Shown here: piece by piece, positions 39,495 to 49,694 of the stretch
Position numbering within the stretch: position 1 is the stretch's first letter
Layout: each line of letters starts with the position of its first letter
From: Nocardia lijiangensis NBRC 108240
GTDB taxonomy: Bacteria; Actinomycetota; Actinomycetes; Mycobacteriales; Mycobacteriaceae
Assembly (NCBI RefSeq): GCF_001613045.1
Contig: NZ_BDBP01000031.1
Span: 34,102-98,101 of the forward strand
Direction: 5' to 3'
DNA length: 64,000 nucleotides
Translations under genes and position numbers: made by a program
The notes under the pieces: model-generated
Database searches by the model: none
Told to the model about the DNA's origin: nothing
What the model saw: only the letters and a program-made list of their open reading frames with translations

Positions 39495-40289
39495 TCAGGC
39501 GCCCTTGGCCGGGACAACCTGCAGATAGACCAGTGTCAACACCAGATTGACGAAGAAGAGGACCAGGAATGTGATCACCACGGACTGGTTCACCGCGTCA
39601 CCGACTCCTTTCGGCCCCCCTTTGGGATGCAGCCCCTTGTACGCGGCGATCACCCCGGCGAGCAGGCCGAAGATCGCCGCCTTGATCTCGCCGATCCACA
39701 GGTCGGGCAGTTGGGCCAGTGCGGAGAACGACGAGAGGTACGCGCCGGGTGTTCCGCCCTGCAGCAACACGTTGAAGAAATAGCCGCCCGCGATGCCGAC
39801 GACCGACACCAGCCCGTTGAGCAGCACCGCGACCAGCGTCATGCCGAGCACCCTCGGCACCACCAGCCGCGCCACCGGGTCGACGCCGAGCACCTCCATC
39901 GCGTCGATCTCCTCGCGAATGGTGCGTGCGCCGAGATCGGCGGCCACCGCCGACCCGGCCGCGCCCGCGATGATCAGCGCGGTCACCACCGGCGCAGCCT
40001 GCTGCACGGTGGCGAGCACGCTGGTGGCGCCCGTGAACGACTCGGCGCCGAGCTGTTTGATCAGCGAACCGGTCTGCAGCGCGACGACCGCGCCGAACGG
40101 GATGGCCACCAGCGCGCTCGGCAAGATCGAAACGCTGGCGATGAACCAGGATTGCTCGATGAACTCCCGCCACTGGAACGGCCGGCGAAACATCTTGCGC
40201 ATCACGTCGACGAACAACGCAAAGACGTTGCCCGCCTGGGCAAACGCCGACTCGACTGGAGTACGCATCCGCGCCAGGGTCGAGTTCAC
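39495..40289 (-). CDS. yrbEA: YrbE/MlaE-family permease, first subunit of the mce locus
   Basis: The 264-residue membrane protein shares the MlaE fold, with motif EEIDAMEVLGVDPVARLV and helices such as MTLVAVLLNGLVSVVGIAGG. A GTG start lies seven bases after TAACAT, with no Shine-Dalgarno sequence, so a leaderless transcript starting here is possible besides read-through from mkl. It begins ten bases after mkl. Confidence 0.94.
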   Translation of the reverse strand: MNSTLARMRTPVESAFAQAGNVFALFVDVMRKMFRRPFQWREFIEQSWFIASVSILPSALVAIPFGAVVALQTGSLIKQLGAESFTGATSVLATVQQAAPVVTALIIAGAAGSAVAADLGARTIREEIDAMEVLGVDPVARLVVPRVLGMTLVAVLLNGLVSVVGIAGGYFFNVLLQGGTPGAYLSSFSALAQLPDLWIGEIKAAIFGLLAGVIAAYKGLHPKGGPKGVGDAVNQSVVITFLVLFFVNLVLTLVYLQVVPAKGA

Positions 40290-40296
40290 GGGGCGT

Positions 40297-40302
40297 ATGT
40301 TA
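40297..40302 (-). promoter_or_regulatory. Candidate -10 box for a leaderless yrbEA transcript
   Basis: On the minus strand TAACAT ends seven bases before GTG 40289, overlapping the mkl stop. No Shine-Dalgarno sequence is present. The matching -35 is poor. Confidence 0.35.
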
Positions 40303-41376
40303 CCCGTTGGTTGTGTTGTGGCGCACGGTTGTGTCGAACGAACCGCCCTCGTAGTTACCGACAGCAGGGGCGTTGTACGACATCACTTGTGTGTCGTCGT
40401 TCTCCGCCATCGATTCGCGGATCGCGACCTGGGCGGCGTGCGGCAGCGTGTGCATGATCTCGCGCACGCGCGCCCTGCGACGCGCGACCGCCTGACGCAC
40501 CGGCATGCCCGGCTGCGCCTTCATCTGCGGGATGATGCCCTCGACCTCTTCGGCGCCACCGTGGTGATGGCCCGCGTCGACCATCGCCTGCTCGCGCGCC
40601 ATCTGCGCCTCGTCCTTCTCCTCGGACATGCCGATCGGGCCGATCATGCGGCCGTTGAGGAACTGCTTGACCACCGGCTCCTCCGAGGTGAGCAGCACCT
40701 CGCGCGGACCGAACATGACCAGCTGGCGGCGGAACAGCATGCCGATGTTGTCGGGCACCGTGCGCGCCAGGTTGATGTTGTGGGTGACGATCAGGATCGT
40801 CGCGTCGATCTGGGCGTTGATGTCGATCAGCAGCTGCGACAGGTACGAGGTGCGGACCGGGTCCAGACCGGAGTCGGGCTCGTCGACCAGGATGATCTGC
40901 GGGTCCAGCACCAAGGCGCGAGCCAGACCGGCGCGCTTGCGCATACCGCCGGAGATCTCGCCGGGCAGCTTGCCCTCCGCACCGAGCAGACCGGTGAGCT
41001 CGAGCTTCTCCATGACGATCTTCTTGATCTCGGCCTCGCTCTTCTTCGTGTGCTCACGAAGCGGGAAGGCGACGTTGTCGAACAGGTTCATCGACCCGAA
41101 AAGCGCACCGTCCTGAAACAGCACACCGAACAGCTTGCGGATCTCGTAGAGCTCCTTGTTCGAACAGGTCGTGATGTCGGTGCCGTCGATGTAGATCGAA
41201 CCGCGCTCGGGACGGAGCAGGCCGATCAGCGACTTGAGGAAGACGGATTTACCGGTACCCGACGGACCGAGTAGCGCGCTCACCTCGCCGGAGGGCAAGG
41301 TCAGGCTGACATCCTGCCAAATACGCTGCGAACCAAAAGACTTGGTTACACCCTCGGTCCTGACCTCGACGCCCAC
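40300..41376 (-). CDS. mkl: Mce transporter ATPase Mkl
   Basis: The 358-residue ABC ATPase has Walker A GPSGTGKS, the MlaF-type signature GEISGGMRKRAGLARAL, Walker B IILVDEPDSGLDP and the H-loop TILIVTHN. It is followed by an Mkl-specific C-terminal extension of about 110 residues (EKDEAQMAREQAMVDAG onward). It energises YrbE/Mce import. Start: an inner GTG (MGVEVRTEG) with GGAGG six bases upstream was chosen over an earlier GTG; it matches the mycobacterial Mkl start. The gene heads the mce operon and follows rplL and its terminator. Confidence 0.94.
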   Translation of the reverse strand: MGVEVRTEGVTKSFGSQRIWQDVSLTLPSGEVSALLGPSGTGKSVFLKSLIGLLRPERGSIYIDGTDITTCSNKELYEIRKLFGVLFQDGALFGSMNLFDNVAFPLREHTKKSEAEIKKIVMEKLELTGLLGAEGKLPGEISGGMRKRAGLARALVLDPQIILVDEPDSGLDPVRTSYLSQLLIDINAQIDATILIVTHNINLARTVPDNIGMLFRRQLVMFGPREVLLTSEEPVVKQFLNGRMIGPIGMSEEKDEAQMAREQAMVDAGHHHGGAEEVEGIIPQMKAQPGMPVRQAVARRRARVREIMHTLPHAAQVAIRESMAENDDTQVMSYNAPAVGNYEGGSFDTTVRHNTTNG

Positions 41377-41446
41377 GCCAACCTCCACAATTTCTCAGCG
41401 AGCAGCCCACCGGCGAACCGCGCTCGGCTTCGCGGTGCGTCACGTC

Positions 41447-41466
41447 ACAGTGGGTTCGGTCACTGT
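41447..41466 (-). promoter_or_regulatory. Palindrome upstream of mkl, candidate operator
   Basis: ACAGTG and CACTGT are perfect arms around eight bases, and on the minus strand TACAGT (TAnnnT) overlaps one arm. It lies 70 bases before the mkl start in the gap after the rplL terminator. A repressor of the mce operon could act here. Confidence 0.35.
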
Positions 41467-41570
41467 AACCCATGAGGGAGACGGGGCACACCCCAACCTG
41501 ACTCCAGAGTAAGCCGAATGTGCTCGCGATTTTCGACAATCTCGCTCGAAAGTCCCCCGGAAAAAGCAAA

Positions 41571-41601
41571 CGGGCGGCCCCCCGAAATGGGGAACCGCCC
41601 G
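41571..41601 (-). terminator. Intrinsic terminator of rplJL
   Basis: On the minus strand a GC-rich stem (CGGGCGG with CCGCCCG, extended by CCCC/GGGG with a two-base bulge) is followed by TTTGCTTTTT. The U run makes it a classical factor-independent terminator 19 bases after the rplL stop. Confidence 0.88.
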
Positions 41602-41619
41602 CTCGAGTAATTCGTGGAA

Positions 41620-41997
41620 TTACTTGACCGAAACCTTGGCGCCGGCCTCTTCCAGCTTCGCCTTGGCGGCCTCGGCGGCGTCCTTGGCGACCTTCTCCAG
41701 GATCGGCTTCGGGGCACCCTCGACCAGGTCCTTGGCTTCCTTCAGGCCCAGGCCGGAGACGATCTCGCGGACCACCTTGATGACCTGGATCTTCTTGTCG
41801 CCCGCACCCTCGAGGATGACGTCGAACTCGTCCTGCTCCTCGGCGGCCTCGGCCGGAGCGGCAGCACCGACGGCGGCGACGGCGACCGGAGCAGCAGCGG
41901 TGACCTCGAACTTCTCCTCGAACTTCTTGACGAAGTCCGACAGCTCGAGCAGGGTCATGTTGCCGAAGGTCTCGAGCAGTTCGTCAACGTTGGCCAT
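41620..41997 (-). CDS. rplL: 50S ribosomal protein L7/L12
   Basis: The 125-residue protein has the N-terminal dimerisation helices ([30 protein letters not shown]), an Ala/Pro-rich hinge ([22 protein letters not shown]), and the C-terminal factor-binding domain ([36 protein letters not shown]). It forms the stalk that recruits translation GTPases. It follows rplJ by 60 bases. Confidence 0.98.
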   Translation of the reverse strand: MANVDELLETFGNMTLLELSDFVKKFEEKFEVTAAAPVAVAAVGAAAPAEAAEEQDEFDVILEGAGDKKIQVIKVVREIVSGLGLKEAKDLVEGAPKPILEKVAKDAAEAAKAKLEEAGAKVSVK

Positions 41998-42057
41998 TGT
42001 TGTTTTCCTTTCGGTAGTTGGTGTCCGTGGGGGGCGTGCTGCCCGCGCACAGGGGTA

Positions 42058-42591
42058 TTACTCGGCAGCTCCGCCTTCGGCGCGCTTCTTCTCCTCCAGC
42101 GCGGCGGCCAGGCGGGCCACCTGCGAAGCGGGAGCGTTGAAGAGGCCGGCGGCCTTGGCCAGGTTGCCCTTGAGGGCGCCGGCCAGCTTGGCCAGCAGGA
42201 CCTCACGGGTCTCCAGGTCGGCGATCTTCTCGACCTCGGCAACGGACAGCGCAGCGCCGTCCATGTAGCCGCCCTTGATGATGAGCGCCTTGTTGTCCTT
42301 GGCGAAGGTCTTGAGCGCCTTGGCCGCGTTGACCGGCTCACCCTGGATGAAGGTGATAGCGGTCGGTCCGACGAACAAGTCGTCCAGGCCCTCCACGCCC
42401 GCCTCGGCGGCAGCGCGCTTGACCAGGGTGTTCTTGGCGACGGAGTAGGTAGCCTCCGCGCCGAGCGCACGCCGCAGTTCGGTGAGCTTGCCGACCGACA
42501 GGCCACGGTATTCCGTGACAACGGTGGCCGTCGAGTTCCGGAACTGTTCCGCGATCTCCTCGACCGCGGTGACCTTCTCAGCCTTTGCCAT
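42058..42591 (-). CDS. rplJ: 50S ribosomal protein L10
   Basis: The 177-residue protein ([17 protein letters not shown]) binds 23S rRNA and the L7/L12 dimers at the stalk base, with the [15 protein letters not shown] segment and a C-terminal helix for L12. The ATG follows a strong GAGGAGG. It is also the family's autoregulator through its mRNA leader, which is long here (see the leader and attenuator). The start at 42591 was preferred to one 12 codons upstream, which would lack a ribosome-binding site. Confidence 0.97.
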   Translation of the reverse strand: MAKAEKVTAVEEIAEQFRNSTATVVTEYRGLSVGKLTELRRALGAEATYSVAKNTLVKRAAAEAGVEGLDDLFVGPTAITFIQGEPVNAAKALKTFAKDNKALIIKGGYMDGAALSVAEVEKIADLETREVLLAKLAGALKGNLAKAAGLFNAPASQVARLAAALEEKKRAEGGAAE

Positions 42592-42662
42592 ACTTCGCCT
42601 CCTCTCTGGATGTCGGTTCGTGTACACGAACTACCGATCCGAGAGCCCGGCGACAAAACGAA

Positions 42663-42690
42663 CGCCCCGGACGCAAGGCGTTCCGGGGCG
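42663..42690 (-). terminator. Hairpin with U run in the rplJ leader, candidate attenuator
   Basis: CGCCCCGGA and TCCGGGGCG form a perfect 9-bp stem around a 10-base loop. On the minus strand it is followed by TTCGTTTTGT. It lies about 70 bases before rplJ and about 170 bases after the predicted transcription start. No other minus-strand gene ends here, so it is not an ordinary 3' terminator. Confidence 0.65.
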
Positions 42691-42868
42691 CGAAAGGAAA
42701 GATCAACACGAGCCGCAAGGCTCGAATCGACTCCCAGCCTCGGTTCTTCCCTGCGTGGGCCGCCGGCAATGTCGCCGGACCTTCGACCGAACCCATGCGG
42801 GATCGGCGACCAACGGTCTTCGGTAGAACGGATTGGGTAGTGATCGAACTCGTCGATAACTGTCGTCC

Positions 42869-42898
42869 ACAGTACCTGGCGCGTCGCCCATCTGCCAA
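42869..42898 (-). promoter_or_regulatory. Promoter of rplJL
   Basis: On the minus strand TTGGCA (42898-42893) and TACTGT (42874-42869) are separated by 18 bases and match a sigma-A promoter. The leader would be about 270 nt. Confidence 0.65.
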
Positions 42899-43041
42899 AA
42901 CGACCCCCGTTCCGGTGCGAATCGGAACCCTTCGGCGATCGAATCGTTGTGGCGCGCGTCACTTTTCACCCTCCGATGTGGCGGATATCGCGGCCAACAA
43001 GTGTTACCAACAGTGACAGATACCTGCTTAGCTGCTGAGCT

Positions 43042-44667
43042 ATGGCAACCTCCATAGTCGATCCACCGGTGTTGTTGGAACGACGCAACCAGCGCTTTCT
43101 CGCCTTGGCCGTGATCTGCCTGGCCGAACTGCTGGTCGTCCTCGACAACACCATCGTCAACGTGGCCCTCCCCTCGATCGGTGTCGAGCTGGCCACCGGT
43201 GTCAGCGGCCTGCAATGGGTCGTCGACGCGTACACCCTGACCTTCGCCGGACTGTTGCTGGCCTTCGGCAACCTCGGCGACCGCTACGGCCGCCGCAAGG
43301 TGATGGCCATCGGCCTGATCGGCGTCGCGGTCATGTCCGTCGGTGGCGCACTGTCGGATTCGATGGGCGCGGTCATCACGGCCCGTGCGGCCATGGGCGT
43401 GTTCGCCGCGGCCGTCTTCCCCGCCACCCTCGCGCTGATCATCAACATCTTCACCGACCGCCGCGAGCGGGCGCTGGCCATCGCCGCGTGGACCGCCATG
43501 GCGGGCTTCGCGATCGCCATCGGCCCGATCTCCGGCGGCTGGCTGCTCGAGCACTTCAGCTGGCATTCGGTGTTCTGGATCAACGTGCCGGTGGCCCTCG
43601 CCGCGCTGATCGCCACCCTGCTGTGGGTGCCGGAATCGCGATCCGCCCACGTCGGCAAGCTGGACCTGCCCGGTATCGCGCTGTCCATCGCGGGCATCAC
43701 GCTGCTCGTGTGGTCGATCATCGAGGCACCGCGCTACGGCTGGCTCTCGGTCACCACCTTGACCGCGGGCGCACTCGGCGTCGCGCTGCTCGCCGCATTC
43801 ATCGCATGGGAATTGCGCACCGCGGCACCGATTCTGGATATGCGTTTGTTCCGCAATCGGCGTTTCTCGATGCCCGCCTTGTCGATCGCCATCGGCTATT
43901 TCTCGATGTTCGGCTTCCTGTTCCTGATCACCCAATATTTCCAAGGCGTGCGCGAGTACACGCCGCTCGAATTCGGTATCGCCTCATTACCGTTCGCGTT
44001 CTCGGTCGCCATCGGCGCGCCCGTCGCCACATTGCTCGCGCAACGGTGGGGTACCACGCCGGTGATCGTGTTCGGCCTGCTGCTCACGGGGTTGGGGCTG
44101 TATCTCGGCGGCCAGGTGACGGTGGACAGCGGCTACCTCACCGACGTGCTGCCCTCGATGGTGTCGATGGCGCTCGGCCTGGCCATCGTTCAGGGCCCGG
44201 CCACCGAATCCATCATGTCCTCGCTGCCGTTGAACGAGGCGGGCGCGGGGTCGGCGGTCAACGACACCACCCGCGAGATCGGCGGCACCCTCGGCGTCGC
44301 CGTCCTCGGCTCGATCGTGGCCTCCTACTACACGACCCGCGTCGAGCCGCTGCTCGACCGCGTGCCGAGCGCCCTGATGAACGAGAACCAGAAAAGCCTG
44401 GTCGCGGCCAGCCCCCTCAGCGTGCTGGAACTCCGCAAACGCGAACTCCCCGCGTTCCTCGAATCCCAGCGCGAAAACCTCATCACCGCAATGAAATCCG
44501 CCGCCCTCCAGGGCTCCCACGCGGCCTCACTCGTCGCCGCCGGTGCGGTCGTGGTCTGCGCGCTCATCGTCGCCGTCTTCCTCCCCTGGGGCGCCGCCCA
44601 AGACGGCGAATCCGTCCTCCTCGGCTGGCGCAAATCAGCCGAATCACCCTGCGACCAGCCGGAATAG
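43042..44667 (+). CDS. MFS transporter, DHA2 (14-helix) family
   Basis: The 541-residue membrane protein has 14 predicted helices and the drug:H+ antiporter-2 motifs: LDNTIVNVALPSI in helix 1 (motif D1), GDRYGRRKVM in the first cytoplasmic loop (motif A), and an antiporter-type GPISGGWL in helix 5 (motif C). A large C-terminal loop (residues about 440-500) precedes the last helix. Relatives export antimicrobial compounds or lipids. It stands alone on the plus strand inside the ribosomal gene block, without an adjacent regulator. Confidence 0.9.
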   Translation: MATSIVDPPVLLERRNQRFLALAVICLAELLVVLDNTIVNVALPSIGVELATGVSGLQWVVDAYTLTFAGLLLAFGNLGDRYGRRKVMAIGLIGVAVMSVGGALSDSMGAVITARAAMGVFAAAVFPATLALIINIFTDRRERALAIAAWTAMAGFAIAIGPISGGWLLEHFSWHSVFWINVPVALAALIATLLWVPESRSAHVGKLDLPGIALSIAGITLLVWSIIEAPRYGWLSVTTLTAGALGVALLAAFIAWELRTAAPILDMRLFRNRRFSMPALSIAIGYFSMFGFLFLITQYFQGVREYTPLEFGIASLPFAFSVAIGAPVATLLAQRWGTTPVIVFGLLLTGLGLYLGGQVTVDSGYLTDVLPSMVSMALGLAIVQGPATESIMSSLPLNEAGAGSAVNDTTREIGGTLGVAVLGSIVASYYTTRVEPLLDRVPSALMNENQKSLVAASPLSVLELRKRELPAFLESQRENLITAMKSAALQGSHAASLVAAGAVVVCALIVAVFLPWGAAQDGESVLLGWRKSAESPCDQPE

Positions 44668-44802
44668 GCACCGCGCTTCGGAAAGTAGCGGCCGGTCGCA
44701 GTCGACCGCTGCGGCCGGCCGTTAGGCGTGTCAGCCCCACAGACGGTTCTCGACTTCCGCCTCCAGCAGCGCCGCGAACGCTCCCTCCTCAGCCAAAGCC
44801 AC

Positions 44803-45357
44803 CTAGTTGCCCGCCGCGCCGGTACGAGTCTTTTCGACATGGCGCATCAGTGCATCGAGAGCTTGGCGCGCACCGTCGCGAAAGCCTTGCGCGGCAACGA
44901 GTCCGTCGTCACCGATACCGGCGGACAAGACGGGGAGGCGGGCGCACGCCGTGGTGACTATGTCGGCGCCGACGTAGCCCAGGACGCTGGACAGCGTGGC
45001 CGTCGCACCGTCGCCACGGCCTGGTGCGGCGACCGTCAGCCAGGCGGTGGGCTTTTCGTGCAGGTCGGCCGTGCCGACGGTCCAATCGAGGAGGTTCTTC
45101 AGGCTGCCGGGGAGTGTGCCCGCGTATTCGGGGGTCGAGATCAAGACGGCGTCGGCCCAGGCCAGGTCGTTTCGCAGGTCGACGACCGCCGGATAAGCCG
45201 CGGGATCCGCGCCTGGCACGAAGGCCGGCAGCTCCAGCAAGCCTGTGTAGCAGCGAGTTTCGACACTGTCCGGTGCGATGGCGTGCACGGTACGCAGTGC
45301 CGCGGTGTTGGTGGAGCCGTCTCGGGTGCTTCCGGAGATCAACAGAATCCTGGTCAC
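44803..45357 (-). CDS. NADPH-dependent FMN reductase-like flavoprotein
   Basis: The 184-residue flavodoxin-like protein has the phosphate loop ISGSTRDGSTN and the flavin-contacting STPEYAGTLPGSLKNLLDWT motif of the NADPH-dependent FMN reductase family. It probably reduces FMN or quinones with NAD(P)H. GTG 45357 was chosen over an upstream TTG. It lies between the MFS gene and the rplKA unit. Confidence 0.87.
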   Translation of the reverse strand: MTRILLISGSTRDGSTNTAALRTVHAIAPDSVETRCYTGLLELPAFVPGADPAAYPAVVDLRNDLAWADAVLISTPEYAGTLPGSLKNLLDWTVGTADLHEKPTAWLTVAAPGRGDGATATLSSVLGYVGADIVTTACARLPVLSAGIGDDGLVAAQGFRDGARQALDALMRHVEKTRTGAAGN

Positions 45358-45480
45358 GTGGAGTGCAACCAGCAATGCCGGTGGCTTACTCCGATACCAC
45401 CGCCGGAAATGCGCCGAGGGCGGGAACGCGGATGCGTTCCCGCCCTCGGCGGTGTGAGGTACGGAGACCTCGGGTGCTGC

Positions 45481-46194
45481 TTACGCGTCCTCTTCGAGGA
45501 GGTTGCGGGTGCGGTTCGGGTCCACCGGGATGCCCGGTCCGGTGTTCGTCGAGACCGTCACCTTCTTGACGTAGCGGCCCTTGGCGGTCGACGGCTTGGC
45601 ACGCAGGATCTCGTCCAGCGCGGCGCCGTAGTTCTCCACCAGCTTGGCTTCCTCGAAGGAGGCCTTGCCGATCACGAAGTGCAGGTTGGCCTGCTTGTCG
45701 ACGCGGAAGTTGATCTTGCCGCCCTTGATGTCGTTGACGGCCTTGGTCACATCGGGGGTGACCGTGCCCGTCTTCGGGTTCGGCATCAGACCGCGCGGGC
45801 CGAGGACACGCGCGATGCGGCCGACCTTGGCCATCTGGTCCGGGGTGGCGATCGCGGCGTCGAAGTCCAGCCAGCCGCCCTGGATCCGCTCGATCAGATC
45901 CTCGGCGCCGACGGCGTCCGCACCGGCGGCCTCGGCCTCGGCGGCCTTGTCGCCGACTGCGAACACGATGACGCGGGCGGTCTTACCGGTGCCGTGCGGC
46001 AGGTTGACGGTGCCGCGGACCATCTGGTCGGCCTTGCGGGGGTCGACACCGAGACGAACGGCGACCTCGACGGTCGCGTCGGTCTTGGTGGTCGAGGTCT
46101 CCTTCGCCAGGCGCGCGGCGGCCAGCGGCGAGTACAGCTTGGTGCGATCGACCTTCTCGGCCGCGGCGAGATACGCCTTGCTTCGCTTTGCCAT
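45481..46194 (-). CDS. rplA: 50S ribosomal protein L1
   Basis: The 237-residue protein is complete L1, with the two-domain fold and the conserved [17 protein letters not shown] loop. It forms the L1 stalk that moves deacylated tRNA from the E site, and in other bacteria represses its own operon by binding the mRNA. It follows rplK by 110 bases. Confidence 0.98.
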   Translation of the reverse strand: MAKRSKAYLAAAEKVDRTKLYSPLAAARLAKETSTTKTDATVEVAVRLGVDPRKADQMVRGTVNLPHGTGKTARVIVFAVGDKAAEAEAAGADAVGAEDLIERIQGGWLDFDAAIATPDQMAKVGRIARVLGPRGLMPNPKTGTVTPDVTKAVNDIKGGKINFRVDKQANLHFVIGKASFEEAKLVENYGAALDEILRAKPSTAKGRYVKKVTVSTNTGPGIPVDPNRTRNLLEEDA

Positions 46195-46304
46195 GATTCT
46201 CTGTCCTTAAAGTCTTTGGGTTCAGAAGTGGTTTCCGGGTCTGGCCGACCCTCCCACCGAGTTAGCGGTCAGTCCGCTGTGCTCGACTGAAGCCTTCGCT
46301 TCGC

Positions 46305-46739
46305 TCAGGCTTCGACGGTGATACCCATCGAGCGCGCGGTGCCCGCGATGATCTTCGCCGCCTGATCCAGGTCGTTGGCGTTGAGATCTTCCATCTTGGT
46401 CTTGGCGATCTCACGAACCTGGTCCATGGTCACCGTGGCGACCTTGGTGCGGTGCGGCTCGGCCGAGCCCTTCTGCACACCAGCGGCCTTGAGCAGCAGC
46501 CTGGCGGCGGGCGGGGTCTTCAGCTTGAAGTCGAAGGACCGGTCTTCGTAAACGGAGATCTCGACCGGGATGACGTTGCCACGCTGCGACTCGGTCGCGG
46601 CGTTGTACGCCTTGCAGAACTCCATGATGTTGACGCCGTGCTGACCGAGGGCGGGACCAACGGGCGGAGCCGGGTTCGCCGCGCCGGCCTGGATCTGCAG
46701 CTTGATGATCCCGGCGAGCTTCTTCTTCTTGGGGGGCAT
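46305..46739 (-). CDS. rplK: 50S ribosomal protein L11
   Basis: The 144-residue protein has the N-terminal Pro-rich linker ([22 protein letters not shown]) that binds thiostrepton-type drugs together with 23S rRNA, and a C-terminal rRNA-binding domain. It starts [14 protein letters not shown]. The gene lies downstream of the nusG terminator, so rplK-rplA probably has its own promoter in the gap. Confidence 0.98.
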   Translation of the reverse strand: MPPKKKKLAGIIKLQIQAGAANPAPPVGPALGQHGVNIMEFCKAYNAATESQRGNVIPVEISVYEDRSFDFKLKTPPAARLLLKAAGVQKGSAEPHRTKVATVTMDQVREIAKTKMEDLNANDLDQAAKIIAGTARSMGITVEA

Positions 46740-46761
46740 CTTTCTTCCTTGGTTTCGGGTC

Positions 46762-46799
46762 CTTACGGTTGCCGTAAGCCTGTTGCGGGCTCGGCCCGC
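46762..46799 (-). promoter_or_regulatory. Two hairpins in the rplK leader
   Basis: CTTACGG/CCGTAAG around TTG (46762-46778) and GCGGGC/GCCCGC around TCG (46785-46799) stand within 60 bases upstream of rplK. They may form an L1 or L11 binding element for feedback control. This is inferred from position only. Confidence 0.4.
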
Positions 46800-46944
46800 A
46801 TCCGGGCACGCGGCCCGGCGCTCGCGAACGAATCCAGCTGACGCTGTTCGGATCCGCGCACGAACCCATACACCTTACCGGGGGGCGTGCCCTTGTCCTT
46901 CGGGTGGGGCCGGTTGCCCGGCCTCGCGCCAGCCGGTCGGACGC

Positions 46945-46981
46945 ACTCCGCCCTCGTCCCGGAGGCCGGGGCGAGGGCGGA
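46945..46981 (-). terminator. Intrinsic terminator after nusG
   Basis: CTCCGCCCTCGTCCC pairs with its complement over 15 positions (one G-U) around a seven-base loop, seven bases after the nusG stop. It separates the secE-nusG unit from rplK-rplA. Confidence 0.8.
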
Positions 46982-46988
46982 GGTAGGA

Positions 46989-48273
<1,285 letters not shown>

Positions 48274-48304
48274 GTCGATCCTCTCTCCGTCGCTGGCTTA
48301 AGGG

Positions 48305-48377
<73 letters not shown>

Positions 48378-48614
48378 TTGGTTGGACGATGGAACTCGTT
48401 GTCCAACCACTGTCTGTATTCAGTTGTCACTCTGGTCCACACAACACGCGCGCTGCTTCGGCGGTTGCCGGCTCCCATGGGCAGTCCGTCGGAGATCGTC
48501 CTCCGGACCGCCTGGAACCAGCCCCACAGAGCAGCGCGCAGCGGCTGGTGACCCCAGAGACCTGAGTGTACGTTACCGCCTAGGCCAATAGCCAATCAGG
48601 GTCGATCGACCAGG

Positions 48615-49688
48615 TCAGGCCAGCTGCACGGTCGCGGTCGCGCGGCCGAAGATCTTCTTGCCCGCCGACTTCGCCACGATGGCGACGACCGCGGTCCGCG
48701 TCTCCGGATCCACGGACTTCACCTTACCCGTGTACTCGATTTCGGCCGCCTCGTCGGAACCGACGTAGACCGGGCTGGTGAAGCGGACGTTGTACTCCTT
48801 GACCGCGCCGGGATCGCCGAGCCAGGAGGTGACGAAACCGCCGCCGAGGCCCATCGTGAGCATGCCGTGCGCGACCACATTGTCCAGGCCGACGAGCTTG
48901 ACGACGTCGTCGCTCCAGTGGATCGGGTTGGCGTCGCCAGAGACGCCCGCATAGTTGACCAGATCGCCGCGGGTGAGGCGGACGACGCGTGGCGGCAATT
49001 CGTCGCCGACGGAGACGTCCTCGAAATTGATCGCGTGCTTGCTCGGCGCGACCTCCGGGATGACGGTGATCGGGTCGGACGACTCGCTCTGCGCGCCGGT
49101 GCGCGGGTGGTGGTCCGGCGCCTCCTCGCCGATGCCGTGCATGAGCACATTGCGGACGGCGTCGGTGAGGTTGGGGTCGATGTCGGCGCCGCTGCGGCCG
49201 ACGAGCGTGGTGTAGGTGGTGAGCACCAGCTCGTCGTTCTGCGCGGTGACGATGTTCTTGGTGACGATGATGTCGCCACCGAAGGCCTGCCGGAAGGAGT
49301 GCAGGTAGACGTCGCAGGTCAACTGGTCGCCGACGCGGATGGGCCGGTGGAATTCCAGGATCTGGTCGGTCTGCATGATCTGGCTCAGGTCGTAACCCGT
49401 GACGATCTGCTCGAAAAGCTTGCGCTGGGCCAGGATGCCGACCAGCGAGATGAAGGTGAGGGGCGCAAGCAGACCGTCGTAGCCGTATTCGGCGGCGACG
49501 TCCTCGTCCCAGTGCACCGGGTGGTAGTCCTGCACGGCGCGGGCATATTCGCGGACCTTTTCGCGGCCGACCTCGTAGTAGTCGTCGACGCGATAGTGAT
49601 GACCGACCATTGCCGCGGCGTGGGCGGCGGGATCGAGATCCGCCTCGCTCGCCAGGACCGCTTCTTCTGTACCGGTGTTGATTGTCAC
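48615..49688 (-). CDS. hadAB: Fused (3R)-hydroxyacyl-ACP dehydratase HadA/HadB
   Basis: The 357-residue protein has two MaoC-like hot-dog domains in one chain. Residues about 30-170 resemble HadA (KVREYARAVQDYHPVHWDED, non-catalytic helper). Residues about 205-350 resemble catalytic HadB (YAGVSGDANPIHWSDD with the Asp/His dyad, then AHGMLTMGLGG). It dehydrates beta-hydroxyacyl-ACP in the FAS-II chain elongation of nocardic-acid synthesis. In mycobacteria HadA, HadB and HadC are separate; here there is one fused pair and no HadC. GTG start with no Shine-Dalgarno sequence. Confidence 0.92.
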   Translation of the reverse strand: MTINTGTEEAVLASEADLDPAAHAAAMVGHHYRVDDYYEVGREKVREYARAVQDYHPVHWDEDVAAEYGYDGLLAPLTFISLVGILAQRKLFEQIVTGYDLSQIMQTDQILEFHRPIRVGDQLTCDVYLHSFRQAFGGDIIVTKNIVTAQNDELVLTTYTTLVGRSGADIDPNLTDAVRNVLMHGIGEEAPDHHPRTGAQSESSDPITVIPEVAPSKHAINFEDVSVGDELPPRVVRLTRGDLVNYAGVSGDANPIHWSDDVVKLVGLDNVVAHGMLTMGLGGGFVTSWLGDPGAVKEYNVRFTSPVYVGSDEAAEIEYTGKVKSVDPETRTAVVAIVAKSAGKKIFGRATATVQLA

Positions 49689-49694
49689 GGGAGG

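Larger units (their letters stand above)
42592..43041. other. Divergent region between rplJ and the MFS gene
   Basis: The 450-base gap holds the rplJ promoter (42869-42898), its leader of about 270 nt with a terminator-like hairpin, and the upstream region of the plus-strand MFS transporter. I see no gene in it. Confidence 0.7.

Noticed and set aside
48600..48611. Perfect palindrome GGTCGATCGACC just left of the hadAB stop
   Set aside because: A 12-bp palindrome without a loop is not a terminator; it may be chance in GC-rich DNA, and no regulated gene starts nearby.
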